From positions 310,001 to 374,000 of the forward strand of contig JAEUWY010000006.1 of assembly GCA_022059125.1 (NCBI GenBank): 64,000 nt of DNA, in the 5' to 3' direction. Both the position numbers and the translations under genes were made by a program. Position 1 is the stretch's first letter. Every line of letters starts with the position of its first letter. Positions 33,075 to 45,310 of this stretch are shown here, piece after piece. This DNA is from Corynespora cassiicola. Its lineage: Eukaryota; Ascomycota; Dothideomycetes; Pleosporales; Corynesporascaceae. A model generated the notes under the pieces. It was not told where the DNA came from and did no database searches. It worked only from the letters and a program-made list of their open reading frames with translations.

Positions 33075-36000
33075 CCTAGAAGCTGACCATCAGACAAAGA
33101 CCGCAGCTCATTGGATATGGCACATTGTGCTATCGGGCTTGGAAACTGACTTCCTTTATGGAATTTGCCGTCATTTTTGAGAGTTCCGTTATCTGCTGCC
33201 CCCGGTCGTAGTACTCATTTCACGCGACAGTCCATCAGCCCAGCTCTACGATTTTGCGCTAATGATTGCGGATTGTCTTTTGATGCCAATGTCCGCCTTT
33301 TATCTTGCCTCGTTTTGCAAAAAAACCATTGGAGTAGAGTTTGGAGGATTGGGCAATTTGAAGCGGCATACCACACATTTACGGCGTTGTTTGCACGTTG
33401 CTTGCACATCAAGACTGAAGGTCACCCTTTTTCGGAGTTGGAAAGGCATGGGAAGAGCATAGTTTGCGGTCACACCGTAAGATGTATTCGCCGGCGCGAG
33501 TTTTGCATAAGATTTGAAAGCTTGCTCGCTTGCTTGTGGCAAAGGAATTTTAATAGTTTGCATGATGCGTGGGAATTGACTTTGACATGGACAATAAGAA
33601 TTTGAAATGCTATGCTGAGATTGATGAAGTTTCGGAGATGTGAGGTTTTATTGAACGGTGCGTGGGGCAGAAGGGTGACCTTTTGTGTATTAAGTTGGTC
33701 AAGTTGGTCGAGGAAGCATGCCGTACATGCAATCCAGGCCTTCGAGCTAATAGGTCATGGTGGCATACGAGAGCCTAAACGAGCCAAAGGTTTGCACTTG
33801 TTGACTCCACCTGATGTCGAATATTTGAAGTTAGCGTGAGAGCACACCATTGAAACAGAAGACAAAACTAGGGCACAAGGTCCATGAAACGGAAGATAAG
33901 CAGTATCCTGACCTATATCACAGCTTCCTCGCTTTCCAGCCTCCTGATACAGAGCTGTCCGCCGGGACAGACATCTGCAGATCTCGCGTAACACACTTCT
34001 CTGTCTCCTTAAGCCACAGAAACCCCTGAAGCGCCCTGTTCGGCCACTAGCTGAGATCTTCGCAATTAGCAGACCGTGGTATGAGCCGAGCTATGAAGAA
34101 ATATCTTGTGTAAGACCAGAGGTGGGCATCATGGAATATGAGTCTGTTCGGATGTAGTCCAGCCACGTTTGCTAGTTTTTCTATAAAGTCATAATGATAA
34201 TGGCTTGCATTTTTGTGTCACACGGACAAGCTGTAGGTTCATTGTGAGAGTCGGTCGAATGGACTCTCTGGGAACTCTATTTTGTTAAAAAAAAATTATG
34301 ATGGTAATCATTGCGCGTAAACTGGCAGCATCATCCCGCCGTACGCTGGTAGATTCTCCAGCTATCCTGTTAATCTTGTCCCATCATGCTTTCATTATGA
34401 TTAGGAACTCACTCCTATTACAATCGTAAGACCTATTAGTTTTACGGCAGAAATAAGCCTTAATCTCTAGAATCACATAGGTCTTTTGAGTCAGAAAGTT
34501 TCATAGTCGAAAATCCAAGCGTAGTTTCAATAAATCTACTTTCACTCCAGCTACGCCAGGAATTCATCTAAAATTTTGAGCCTTTCCTATAGCATGATTC
34601 AAGTTTTTGAGTCAATCAGCTTGAAGGATTGACTGCTAGGGGCATCAGCAACGAGAAAAAAAGTAAAGTGGATAGCGTCACCTAAAGATAAAAGCTTAAA
34701 AAAATTCACTACTTCAATATGTATTTCTAATTTGGGCGCCACGATCTTCTCCTGACCAAGTTTGAGGAAGTGGATGTCACCCACGGAACCGAATGATTAC
34801 CTACAGCTACTCTAGGCACTCTTTCTCAGTCACCTATGCTAGCACTTTCACAATAAGTGGTACGATATGTCAAAAATGACTGGTCTCACTCATGGGATCA
34901 TTTCATCAGTGAAAAGTGCCACAAATCTATCTTAATCGTACTTTGACAGGCTGACAATCTTCACCACCGAAATGTACGACAGAGAGGTACTATAAGGCAG
35001 TCAACTACTGCTTTCTCCACTGTTTACTAAGATTATCCAGTCCCCATCATTACGCCTGAGACTAAAAGGCTTCAGACAGCTCAATAAAGATTAGTCAAAT
35101 TTGACTACACTCATACATTCTTATCAGGTGGAGAATCGAGGTAAGCTTCGGTAAAGCAAGCGAGGTAACGATTGGGAGAATATCTTCTACGTAAAGCAAG
35201 CAGTCGGAAGCTCCGGGTAATTTATTCAACCATTACTAACCGTTAAACTATAACATTCCTTGCCTGTGAAATGCACATCCCTTGGGAAAAAAAGGCAAGA
35301 CTATAAGGCTAGGCTAGGCAAGGTGCACAGCCCCGGACTTGAGGTGACTTGGATCAGAACAAGTGGATTTCGAAAAAGGCGGTGTTTCAAAAGTCTTTGG
35401 ATGTGGCAAAAATTGTTCCATGGATACGTGTCTGTCATCTTTATCGTATCCGTTGCTCCTGTCGGAGTGAATGCGGTGTTACTCTACGCCCAAGCTTCTG
35501 TGGAAGTGATGAGATGACACTACTCAACTAGCGCGTTTTCCTCCGCGGGCCTCGCCCGAGGGCAGATCAACTCCACCCCATACCTCACGCTCACGTTCGC
35601 GCCCAGATCTTCCATCATCCCAAACACCCTCAAAATCATTGTGTTGCCGAAGATTCCGGCTCCGTCCCCTTTACCATGTAGACGAGTCACGCTAACAACA
35701 ACCTGCAGCCTCGCCTTGCCGTCTTGCGTGCGTGTGCTTACTTGTGGCTGCCTGTACCACGACCCCTTTCAGCCCTGGTCTGCATGCTGCAGGCGGTTTG
35801 CATCAGCGCAAAAGGGGCTGCTGACGCATAGTGTTCATGTGTCGGCATTAGCACAGCAGCAAAGACCCAGGGGCGCCTTTGCGGTCGTGTTCTGGAATTT
35901 TCCTTCGTACGGCTACCTAGCCATGACCGATCGCTGATCAGGAACAAATCCCAACTTCTACCCAGGACTGACATTACAATCGACAAACTCGAAACCTCAA

Positions 36001-37159
36001 TCCTTGGCGCGAGATCTAGGTTTGGATGACGATGTAGTTCCATTAGCGATGCTGCTCGTATCGAAGAGTTCGTGTTCGCTCCGGCTCTCCAAAAGGCAAA
36101 CAACCCATTTCTCAGCCTTGTCCTGTACACACGTCGAACACACACCGCTAGTTCCTGCGAGCACCAATTTTCTATGATTTTCACTGCCAAGTGTTGAGAG
36201 TATACCCCCTGGTCCCTGCCTGCAGACTGGAGAGGTTGGATCAATTTGCCATTCCACCTCCGACGCTGCCGCCAAGCTCCGGTCAGTGAACAGTGATGAA
36301 ACTCGGACCCCAGGTCTATGCCACAAGCTATAGATGTAAGAAGCTAGCGTGGTTCGATTGCTATCTGGCCCGAGTCTCCTACATGATCTTTCATGTTTAG
36401 TGGCAAGCGAGCCTACGAGCTAGCCAGGTCTCGCTCCTCCAGCGGCGATCTGTTCGGATGACGTTTCACTGCTTCTTATTTCCCGCTCACTTTTTCTGAA
36501 TACTGAAGCTTTCTTCGCGGGTAATGCCTAGTTCTAAGCTCCGGCTTTCCGAACCAACTGATTATCCAATTGGAGCCCTGCTGCCCCCTCCATTACAGGG
36601 GTGAGTAGCGATGAAACATATACTGCAGCTTGAATCGCTTCCAAGTAGGTAGTGACTAGGGTCCCTCAGTCGTGATCCTGGCTTGCTTTTTTCTTCTCCG
36701 CCTCCTGGCTAGGCCTGCGCACGCCGTTTGCAAGTCCTGCCAACTCACCCTCGAGATATCATGATCATCTGCACAAGCCTCGACTTACATTCATGCCTAC
36801 GCTTGTCCTATACGGAACTAGAGGCTGTTTTCCTTCGAACAGATGTGCAAATGTTAAAGCCCGCCACCCCCCACGAGTCCGAATGTCATCCAAAAATCAT
36901 CATTGAATATCCATAGTTTCGGTTTTTGTTTTCTAAACTTTCTTTGCCCACTGTCCTTTCCGCGTAGGGTCTTTTGTGCCCGTGGCTTCAACCCCAGACT
37001 ACGCTTTGTGCGTTTAGCGAGCCTGCTTAGTCCTTTCTGGCCAAAACACGCTTTCTCGCATTGCGCCAACAGACAAACTAGACGTAGGACGTCTCCACTT
37101 GTGTATTGGCTCCAGCAGGCGCCCCTGCATACTTTGTGTCATCGTAGGAAGGGTACAAC
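33075..37159. other. Long AT-rich gene-poor region
   Basis: About 4 kb with dense stop codons from 33.1 to 35.5 kb, consistent with mutated repeat or ancient relic DNA. A 12-bp element GTAAAGCAAGC occurs twice within 50 bp near 35150 and 35192. One short coding-like relic is listed separately at 35520-35675. The stretch 36,000-37,150 has open frames under 110 codons without motifs. I recognise no transposase or reverse-transcriptase block, and no terminal repeats. Confidence 0.5.
35520..35675 (-). pseudogene. Possible coding relic (C-terminal exon of an unknown protein)
   Basis: A short GC-rich island in AT-rich DNA has an open minus-strand frame ending in TAG at 35520-35522. It reads like real protein, with pieces GAGIFGNTMILRVFGMMED, LGANVSVRYGVELICP and a charged end RPAEENALVE. 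No start or upstream exon is found. It may be the last exon of a lost gene. I do not recognise the family. Confidence 0.3.
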
Positions 37160-38846
37160 ATGGAGCAAATGGATAGTATCATCTCTAAGCTAGACCGCGA
37201 GCAATTGCTCGTTTTCCGAGAAAGAATCGACCGACGTCTACAATCGATCCAAGACCAAGCCAATTCCGACAACTTCACCGGATCTGCAGGTTCGTGATCC
37301 CGACATTCGAGTAGACTTTTGCCGCTGACATTTTTTCTCATTTATAGAACATTACGGTGCAGACTGTATCGCACCTACTACAACCCCCACGGCCGCAAGT
37401 TTTCAACAATTACGCCCACCAATCTCGCAGGCGAGCCTGATGGGCAATGGTTGTACCCTTGGGACAAAATCGGGCCAGGTGCCCGCGCATCCGTCAATAT
37501 CTGGCCTTCAACATCAGCATAGTGATACCTTTCAGTCCCAAAACGTTGAACAAGACAAATGCCGTGGTGACATGAGTCGATGGTCGCGTTCACAGGAGAC
37601 CTTGAAGCCAGATGAGCTAGATTTATCTAGTACCAACAGCAGCTTGGCATTGAGAACGTCGAAGAACACCAAGAAAATCTTCATCTGCACCTTTTGTATC
37701 GAGGAGAAAGGCGAGGTGAAGAAGTTCGCGGCAAAGCCTGACGGCAAGAAACATCAGCAAAAGTACCATGACACCGGAATGGACTGGTACTGCAATTCTT
37801 GCGCTCAGAAATATGTCCGCTTGGTTGACTTGTACAATCATTACAAGGAGCATCATTCCCAGACGTTCAAAGAGGCCGAAGTTCACACCAGTCTACCTAG
37901 ACAGACGGTTTATGGCTGCGGCTATGAGGGCTGTCGTCGCTATACCGGCACATGGACAGATTACTACAATCACGTCGTTGACGAGCACAAGCACTTCGAG
38001 TCAGATAATTTGGAGCACATAGTCGAGACATGGAGCTACACACAGACAATCCAGAACATCTTGAGGCATAAGCAATTCAAAGATACCTGGAAGAAGGTGT
38101 ACAAGCGTTGGGGCGAGCATACTTCGATCAAGAAGTCAGATCTGAGGTGGGACCCAGAGACTGCGAAGAACATGAGAAGGGAATTGAGCTGTCTGAACTT
38201 CAATGGAAGCCTTGAAAGTTTCCTCACAATTCTGTTTAAAAAGGGACATCCGTGTTACAGCGTTTCTTCCTCTTTTTCGGTACAACTTCAACCGCCCGAG
38301 GGTCCATCTTCTACCATGTTTCCTCCTGGAGACCACAGGTTCGATTCTAATTACGGACTTGGGTACTTCGAACCGTCCTTCTCGGATCCTTTCGCGCAAA
38401 TTTCGGATGCCCAAGACCACGCTTCATTCGTTACCGGAAGCAAAGCCTCCACAGACTCCTCTGGCAATCGCTTCAGCGTGGTGATGGAGGACGCAGATGC
38501 GGTACCCTCCCCTCCAGCCCACGATCCCCAATCGTGCATCGACCCACAACTCCTCATGACCCCACCCCCCTACTTTACAAACCCCACGCCGCCCGTCGAT
38601 TATTTCGAAGATGGATCGATGGAGGATTCTACGACGGTCGCGGCACACCCTCCGCGCCGCAGTTTCCGGAACAAAGGCAAAGGGCTGCTTTCGCGCAAAG
38701 GTTCCTTCTGCTTTCCGCAGCATGTTACATTGGACCACCCGGACCTCCCGCTGAATACGCGCATACCTTCTACTTCACGTAGGTCTTCTGGGCGGAGCCA
38801 AAGACTATATGTCGATCCCGCCTTGCTCATTCACGGGGCTCTATAA
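37160..38846 (+). CDS. C2H2 zinc-finger protein (paralogue B)
   Basis: Two exons, 37160-37289 and 37348-38846 (58-bp intron gttcgt..tatag), encode 542 residues. The layout copies the gene at 27779-29642: Cys/His units at residues 157-184 (ICTFCIEEKG..KHQQKYH), 192-213 (YCNSCAQKYV..NHYKEHH) and 234-257 (GCGYEGCRRY..NHVVDEH), then the helical block TIQNILRHKQFKDTWKKVY, then LRWDPETAKNMRREL, which aligns with ISWCPDNTRILRQKL in the other copy. The N-terminus is a helix rich in Glu/Arg (LLVFRERIDRRLQSIQDQ). The C-terminal half is Pro/Ser/Asp-rich and disordered. It is likely a nuclear DNA-binding protein with unknown targets. The first exon is required to supply a start codon; the frame without it has no good ATG before residue 75. 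Confidence 0.85.
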
Positions 38847-39911
38847 AACAGGATGCACTTCCTGGCCACGGAGAATTTACACAGCTGCACACACGACCAA
38901 ATTCTACATGTTTGATGCATGGGCCAAGCAGAATGTCTTCAGTCATATGTTCAATGTTCATCGACTGGAAGAGCATTTTCGTGTTGCGACCCCTCAATAA
39001 TCGCTCCCATGGCTGGCCATGCCTACACATTTTTTTCATTCTTCTTGCCGAAATGTTTTCGTTTCGGCCTCCTTTGACACTACTCCTTGCGACGCCATCC
39101 GAATAATCTAATGTGTAATACTGTACTATATATCATGCCTGCTTATATTCATCGAGCGCGCTAGATCTGACAAGAGGGGGAGCAAGCCTCCAATTTTGAG
39201 ATGTTTTCAGGGTTCCAAAATGTACGATCAACATGGGATTTTAATATTGGGGGAATATTCATTCAAGTTTTCATAATAAAGGCCTCAAGTTTGATTCTGG
39301 CTTGTATTAGTATGTATAAAGGTGGCGCGGCACAGGGCTGTGCTGCGCGATGGTTCGAGATTTGAAAATTGAAAATCTTCTGGGTCACTACGGTGAAATG
39401 AAATGCCTATATCCTGCTGTTAATCAGTCGACTTGGTGAGTTGTATGAGGTTTGATGAGATACATGACATGAATTTGGTGTGACAAAACTTATTGTCGGT
39501 AATGACGGGCAAGAGAGGGCGACGATAAGGCACTGATCAGAGTCAGCGTGGCCTCGGATGTAATTAGTGCTTACGTGTAAGGCTGGATCTGATGGAACAT
39601 CCTGCACTTTCAAAGCCTCACTATTATCTCTGGCTTTTTTCAATCTATCCGCCCGGCTCTTCCACGCTTTTAAATTACCAAATGATGCTATTTTAATACC
39701 AGGTGAGATTATTTGTGTATTTAACAACTGCATAAATTCTTGGGTAACCGATGACGCATCCTGGGCCTCCGTTAGGCTTCCTCAGCTCGTATTCAGAGAG
39801 TATCTTGGCGGAACACCCCGCTTTCTAGGCTTCCAGGTCCTTTCTCCGTCAAAACCGTTGATAACGTTTTGAACTGTGCATAGGTGCGACGAAATTACGG
39901 CTCATTCCACA
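38847..39911. other. AT-rich intergenic region
   Basis: It holds the 3' end of the C2H2 gene, AT-rich DNA near 39110-39400, and a minus-strand coding relic listed separately. No intact gene is seen. Confidence 0.5.
39407..39880 (-). pseudogene. Decayed coding fragment of unknown family
   Basis: The minus strand has protein-like sequence from about 39880 to 39407 with one in-frame TGA at 39782-39784. Readable pieces are GERTWKPRKRGVPPRYSL upstream of the stop and LLNTQIISPGIKIASFGNL, KAWKSRADRLKKARDN and LKVQDVPSDPALHV downstream. The frame is identical on both sides of the stop. No start or clear end is seen. It lies head to head with NLR2. I do not recognise the family. Confidence 0.35.
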
Positions 39912-42900
39912 ATGAAGGCCTCTTCTATCATAGGCGAGGGGCTTACAGTTTTAAATGATTGTTCGAGCCCAGCAGTCGAGTAAGTTGATTTTTAGCTGGT
40001 TTGATTGTGAATTTGACTCCGCTTGTCATATCCAATGGCATGCGACAAGCGTTAAACAGGGAGAACTTAAGATACTAGTCAAAAGAACTTCTGATATGTA
40101 TAGCAGTGCCATGACTGATCATCTGCTAGTGTTGTATTTGTTCATGGGTTGGGCGGCCACCCTTTTAATACGTGGGCCTGTCCAAGATCAAAGGGAGTAA
40201 CAACAGGTGAAAAACTTCCGGGCGAAAATACTGGCAATAAACGCAAACTTCCACTACCTTTCATTTCAAGGAAGGGAAAGACTGGAAAGCATCCGGAATT
40301 TTGGCAAGAGGGTGCGTAACTCATTCACGACATTCAAACATCAGACTGATTGATATGCAAAGTTTCAATGCGTAATGATGACGACTCAAATGATCAAGAA
40401 TATATTTTTTGGCCTCAAGATCTTCTCACACAAGAGAAGTGGTGTGAAAATGCACGCGTTCTCGTCTATGGATATAATTCTAAAGTCATTGAAGGATACT
40501 CTGGCGCTAACAAGAGCAACCTCTTCGCGCAGTCAAGATCTTTGCTCTATGAGTTAGAGCGGGAGAAACCTTCTAGACGTCCTGTCATATTTGTTGCTCA
40601 TTCTCTGGGCGGACTCATAGTCAAAGAGGTGAGTGATCCGTACATCATGATTGCCTTGAGGTGGGCCCAAGTTTAAGAGGTACAATTTTTGGTGCGGCTG
40701 ACAATTTAATATCTAAGGTGCTACGCCGGTCAGATTCATCGGAAGAACCCGAGCTCCGGGATATTGTACAGTCAACTGCCGGGATCATCTTCCTCGGAAC
40801 ACCGCACAGAGGTAGTCCTGAATTTGCAAGGCTGGGTGATTTAGTGCGATCTGTGGCCAGCTCGTTTCTGAGGCTAGATATCAACTCTACATTGCTACGA
40901 GCTCTTGGAGAAGACAGCCCCGAGCTGGAATAGGGGCGCGAACATTTTATGGTACTTTGGAGGTGGCATAAATTCCGAGTCAAGACATTCCAAGAAGCTT
41001 TTGGGATCTCCGGCCTCAACATTGGACCTTTAAACAAGAAGGTATGGCCCTAATGTCGAAATAGAGCTCTTAAACTGACGCGGTATAGGTTGTTCCCGAT
41101 ATTTCATCATCTTTAGACGATCCGAAAGAGCATGCAGAGATGATAGCAGCAAACCATATGGATATGTGTAGGTTTGAACAGCTTTCAAATGCTGGATATC
41201 GAAAATTATCTTCCGAAACTCGTACGATGATTGAGTACTCGAGTCAAGGTCCGTGTATGATGTCTCCCAAAGATATGATCTCGCCTAATTCCAGTTGATA
41301 GCCATAACCATCACAAGCAATGATCAGGGTATGCTTCCTAAAATTATTCAATAAATTTTATCTGAAAATTTCAGCATTCTTGCTTTCTCTCTCTTTTAGT
41401 GAGATGAACAATCGTGAAAGGGACGTCCACGATGCTCTTGACGAAACCTGCAACTGGTTCTTCTCAACACCTCAGTACCAGGATTGGAGTAACGATGCGA
41501 AAATTTCACAGGGTCCAAGATTATTATGGATTAAAGGAAAGCCGGGATTTGGGAAATCAACATTGATGAAAGAAGTTGTACGCAGAAGACGAGTAAAAAT
41601 TACTGAGCAGAAGAGCACGGAAGACTCAACGGACACGAGGTCAATTGCATTTTTCTTCTTCAATGCCCGCGGAACGAATAAATTGGAAAAAACACCAATC
41701 GGCCTTTATAGAACTTTACTACATCAAGTTCTTCAACACGAAAAACTTGCTCTGACTCATCTGACCCCGACATACAATGAAAAAATCAGTTCACAAGCGA
41801 TCATAACATGGCATCAGAAAGAATTGCAAGATTTTCTTCTGAGGGTCTTTGCTACCTCGGTGTCTCGTCCAGCAGAAATATTTGTCGATGCAATGGACGA
41901 ATGCAACGAGGACGAAGTCTACGAGCTTTTGGCCTTCTTCCGAAAGCTAGCCAAGAGTGCCGACAAAGCTAGTGCAAGGCGAAAGCTCTCCTTTTCGAGC
42001 CGACATTATCCTCACATTTCACTTGAAGAATGGCCAGAAGTTATCGTCGAGCACCACAATCAGAAAGATATACTGCTCTACATAGACTCAGAGTCCGAAA
42101 GCGGCGAGTCAATAAGACAGCTGAGGAGCGATATCGTTCGGAAGTCAAATGGTGTATTCCTTTGGGTGGTAATAGCTGTTACAATGTCGAGGAAATTTGG
42201 GCATGGCAGATCCCTGAAATGGTTGCGGAACAAACTAGAGGAAATTCCTCCTCAGTTGGACCTACTCTTCCGAAACCTTTTCCAGAATACGGACCCTGAA
42301 GATGCCGAAAAAACTATTCGCCTGATGCAAATCATGCTTGCAGCTGAGCAAAAGCTTACTCTAAAAGATATTCATACTGCATTAGCGTTTAGTGGACAAA
42401 GGTATCCAACGATTGCATTATGGAAAGATTCCATTGACTACCTAGTAATGGACAAAAGTAAGCATGAAATGATCATAAGTCTCTCTAGAGGACTTCTAGA
42501 GCCAACGGAAAGTAGCTATTCCAATCAAACTGGAAGAACTTATCTCAACGAGAGAACATACCGGTTCATTCACAAGACCGTCCGCGAATTCTTCCTTTCT
42601 GGTGAAGGATTCAGTCTTCTCCAATTTCGAACTTGCAGTATACTCGGAAGTAGCCACTGTACAACTGGGACCGCTTGCACCAACTATCTTGCTACGAGAG
42701 AGCTTTCATGCTTGCTAGAATATCCAATGTCCCGGAATCCTAATTGGAGCTTTCTGGAATACAGCGCCAATCATATGCTTGACCACATAGAGTCTGCAGA
42801 GGAAGCTGGAATTTCCCAACAGACGAATTTGGCCTTGATATTGAACCAAGGCTTAGTTCGACGCGTATGTGAGATACAGCGCATATTTGAACAAAAGAGT

Positions 42901-43755
42901 CCTTGGTCATTTGATAGATCTTCATCTGGACAAAATTTGCTCTATGAGATGTCGGCACGCGGGCTACTGAACACCACGAAACGACTTATCACGATGGGGC
43001 ATGACATCAATCGCCCATGTCATGATACCGACATGATATACCCTCTCCTGGCCGCCATTGATGAACTTAGACTGGAGATCATAGAAAGCGAGGAGTCTAG
43101 AATGTCGAACATCGTGAAATTGCTACTCAGTTGCGACGCAAATGTCTCTTTAACGAATAATAGTGGGCAAACGGCCCTCCATATTGCCGCAACTACTACC
43201 AAAGAGGTTGTTAGTGCAGTGCTCGCTCAAAATCCAGATATAAATGCCCATGATATCGAATGCCGGACTCCATTGCACCTTGCAACTCAGGAAGTTACCC
43301 CGAACACGCAGATCTTGGATCTACTGCTGGAAAATGGAGTCGATATTAACTCGATCGACAGATATGGAAACACGCCACTTCACCTTGCTGTGACCAAGGA
43401 AAATATCCTGGTCATCGAATGGCTTATTCGATCAGGTTGTAACTTGAATATCGAGAACTGGTACCAGGAGACTCCTTTAGCGAGGCACGTCAAAGATATC
43501 CCAAGAGAAGCGACGCGGTGGTCAGAAAACACCGCAACCTCAGAAAGATCATGGAGGAGCCCAACCTGGCCGGAGATATATAACATTTTGATCAAAGCCG
43601 GAGCTCACCTGTCTGTAGAAGCTAGTCAACGTGCCAAATGCGATCTGGCGCTAGCTGGCATTCCACTGGATGACAACGGCCTGATCAAAAACATTCCTCA
43701 TCAGATACGCGGATCTGGAATGACTTGGGACTGGCGCTTTTACCCGTGGGGGTGA
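39912..43755 (+). pseudogene. NLR-like STAND gene (hydrolase, NACHT, ankyrin) with one in-frame TAG (NLR2)
   Basis: Seven exons keep one frame over 1136 codons: 39912-39979, 40130-40311, 40363-40628, 40718-41041, 41089-41248, 41302-41328 and 41375-43755. The only defect is TAG at 40931-40933 (codon 244), between PELE and GREHFMVLWR; the aligned NLR1 site is SELE-T-CRESFADLWD, so no bases are missing. Read through, the domains are a serine hydrolase (VVFVHGLGGHP, Ser164 in AHSLGG, LGTPHRG), NACHT (KGKPGFGKSTLMK, Lys403; IFVDAMDECNED), and ankyrin repeats (NNSGQTALHIAA, IECRTPLHLA, RYGNTPLHLA). As is, translation would give a 243-residue hydrolase fragment. Exon 1 is 68 nt and phase 2, exactly as in NLR1. 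Exons 5-6 are the least certain: the 27-nt exon 6 is chosen to keep the frame. No intron can remove the TAG. Confidence 0.75.
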
Positions 43756-44876
43756 TTGTGATAATGCACGCTGAGGAGCGAAACCCAAATGAAGATGATC
43801 GGGGGTATGTCTATAGATCCGAAAGACTTCCCGAAGCAAGTCGCGCGACTGTCCGAAGGTATTCGTCACGAGAGATAAACTAATGTAACCTGAGGCTTTG
43901 TTTCGTCAGACATATGCGAAAACATCTGCTTATCTCTTGTGGGGGTACAAGGAGATCTATACCATTTCTTACTCCTTTTTCGTAGCTACTCAGAGAATGT
44001 TCGGGATGGTGTTTCTCGCCGATGTTGACTTGGGAGTTAAAACAGAATTGTGATTCTGAGGTTCCTACTTCTTTGTAGAACATTTTGTTAATTTAAACAC
44101 CCGAGGATATGTAGGGAGAACTGAAGACTCAATAGTACAAGCCACCTACAGTTCATCGAGAACAAAAAGGGAATCAGAATAGGGGACGGCATGGCGCAGA
44201 TGCCAGCTGTAGATCTCTACAGATATATTATAGGCGCATTGCACCTTGCCCCACTTGGTGCAGGGCGCTAAAAATAGTCTCACTCCACAAGCGTGGGACT
44301 CCCGTAGATTCGATTGCGAGCCGGCTTCTACGTTTCGAAAAGCTATAAGTGGGTAATCAGATCATAGACTTTCAGCATGGATAAAAGTTTGAGTCTTTCG
44401 CGTAACCAAATATAGTTCCATGTTGCTTGCGCAGCTGCACGTGCACGGGATTTCGGTGGAATTGTGGAGTGCGCAGAGACAGAAGAGCACCGATAAGGGG
44501 ATTGTATCAGTTTCGGTATGCGATAGTCATCTTCTGAGCACTACGCAGAACTATGCCATAAATGAAGACAAGGCGATAATTAACGTCCCAATCTCTCTAC
44601 CTCCGCAGAGTATTTGGGAGTGTCATACCTGTTGGGGTACGATAACACCTGTTAATGTTATTTATTGAGCGACACGGTAGGTCCCTTAATCAAGGGCTTC
44701 ACCAGTATTGCCTCTCCGAAAAATTTTCGTTACATCCCTAATAGTTACCGCAGTGTATATGATGCATGATATCCACAACTATTAGACGCAAACTTCCCCT
44801 TCAAACATCCACTCCTACAGCCAATACCAACCCCATTCTGCAATCTACTCAGCATGCCCAAGACTACCCGCCCAAT

Positions 44877-45310
44877 CTATCCATGCATGTAGCCTCCCAT
44901 TCGCCCGACCCTCCGTTTCAACACCACTGCCCAGTCCAAGCGACCACGCCAATGCACTCCAAGTTCACTCAAGCATGCCCACCAGACATCGTACTCCTTA
45001 CCACCTACGTCAGAGACTCTACTCAATGCACCGGGCCAAGCCCGCATCTGCAACGCCGGCCAAATTGATCTACATACCCGACTTCGCGCCCAGTCCCTTG
45101 GCTTCCTTAGCACTCCCTGAAAATCAAAAAACATCTCATGCGCCAGGCATGTAGGCTTTGCGACGATTGTGTTTAGAAACACGTTGAAACGCGACAACTC
45201 ATGGAGCAGAGCCGCCTTATCGCGGGCCGTTTGGGCGGAGAGACTTTCGGCCCAGCGCTTCGATGCCGGGATGTGCGACGCTTGTGGTGGGGATTGTGTG
45301 CATTTCCCTC
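44877..45310 (-). pseudogene. Possible coding relic, helical segment
   Basis: A minus-strand open frame without a good start codon. The best part, at 45100-45260, reads AESLSAQTARDKAALLHEL and FNVFLNTIVAKPTCLAHEM, which is amphipathic and protein-like, then degrades into low complexity. The pattern slightly resembles the last helix of a PX domain. A competing + strand frame (44810-45150) is also fairly open, so the coding strand is not certain. Confidence 0.25.

Noticed and set aside
33165..33605. 146-codon plus-strand frame after the SUMO-motif gene
   Set aside because: Lies in AT-richer non-coding DNA with overlapping frames; no motif.
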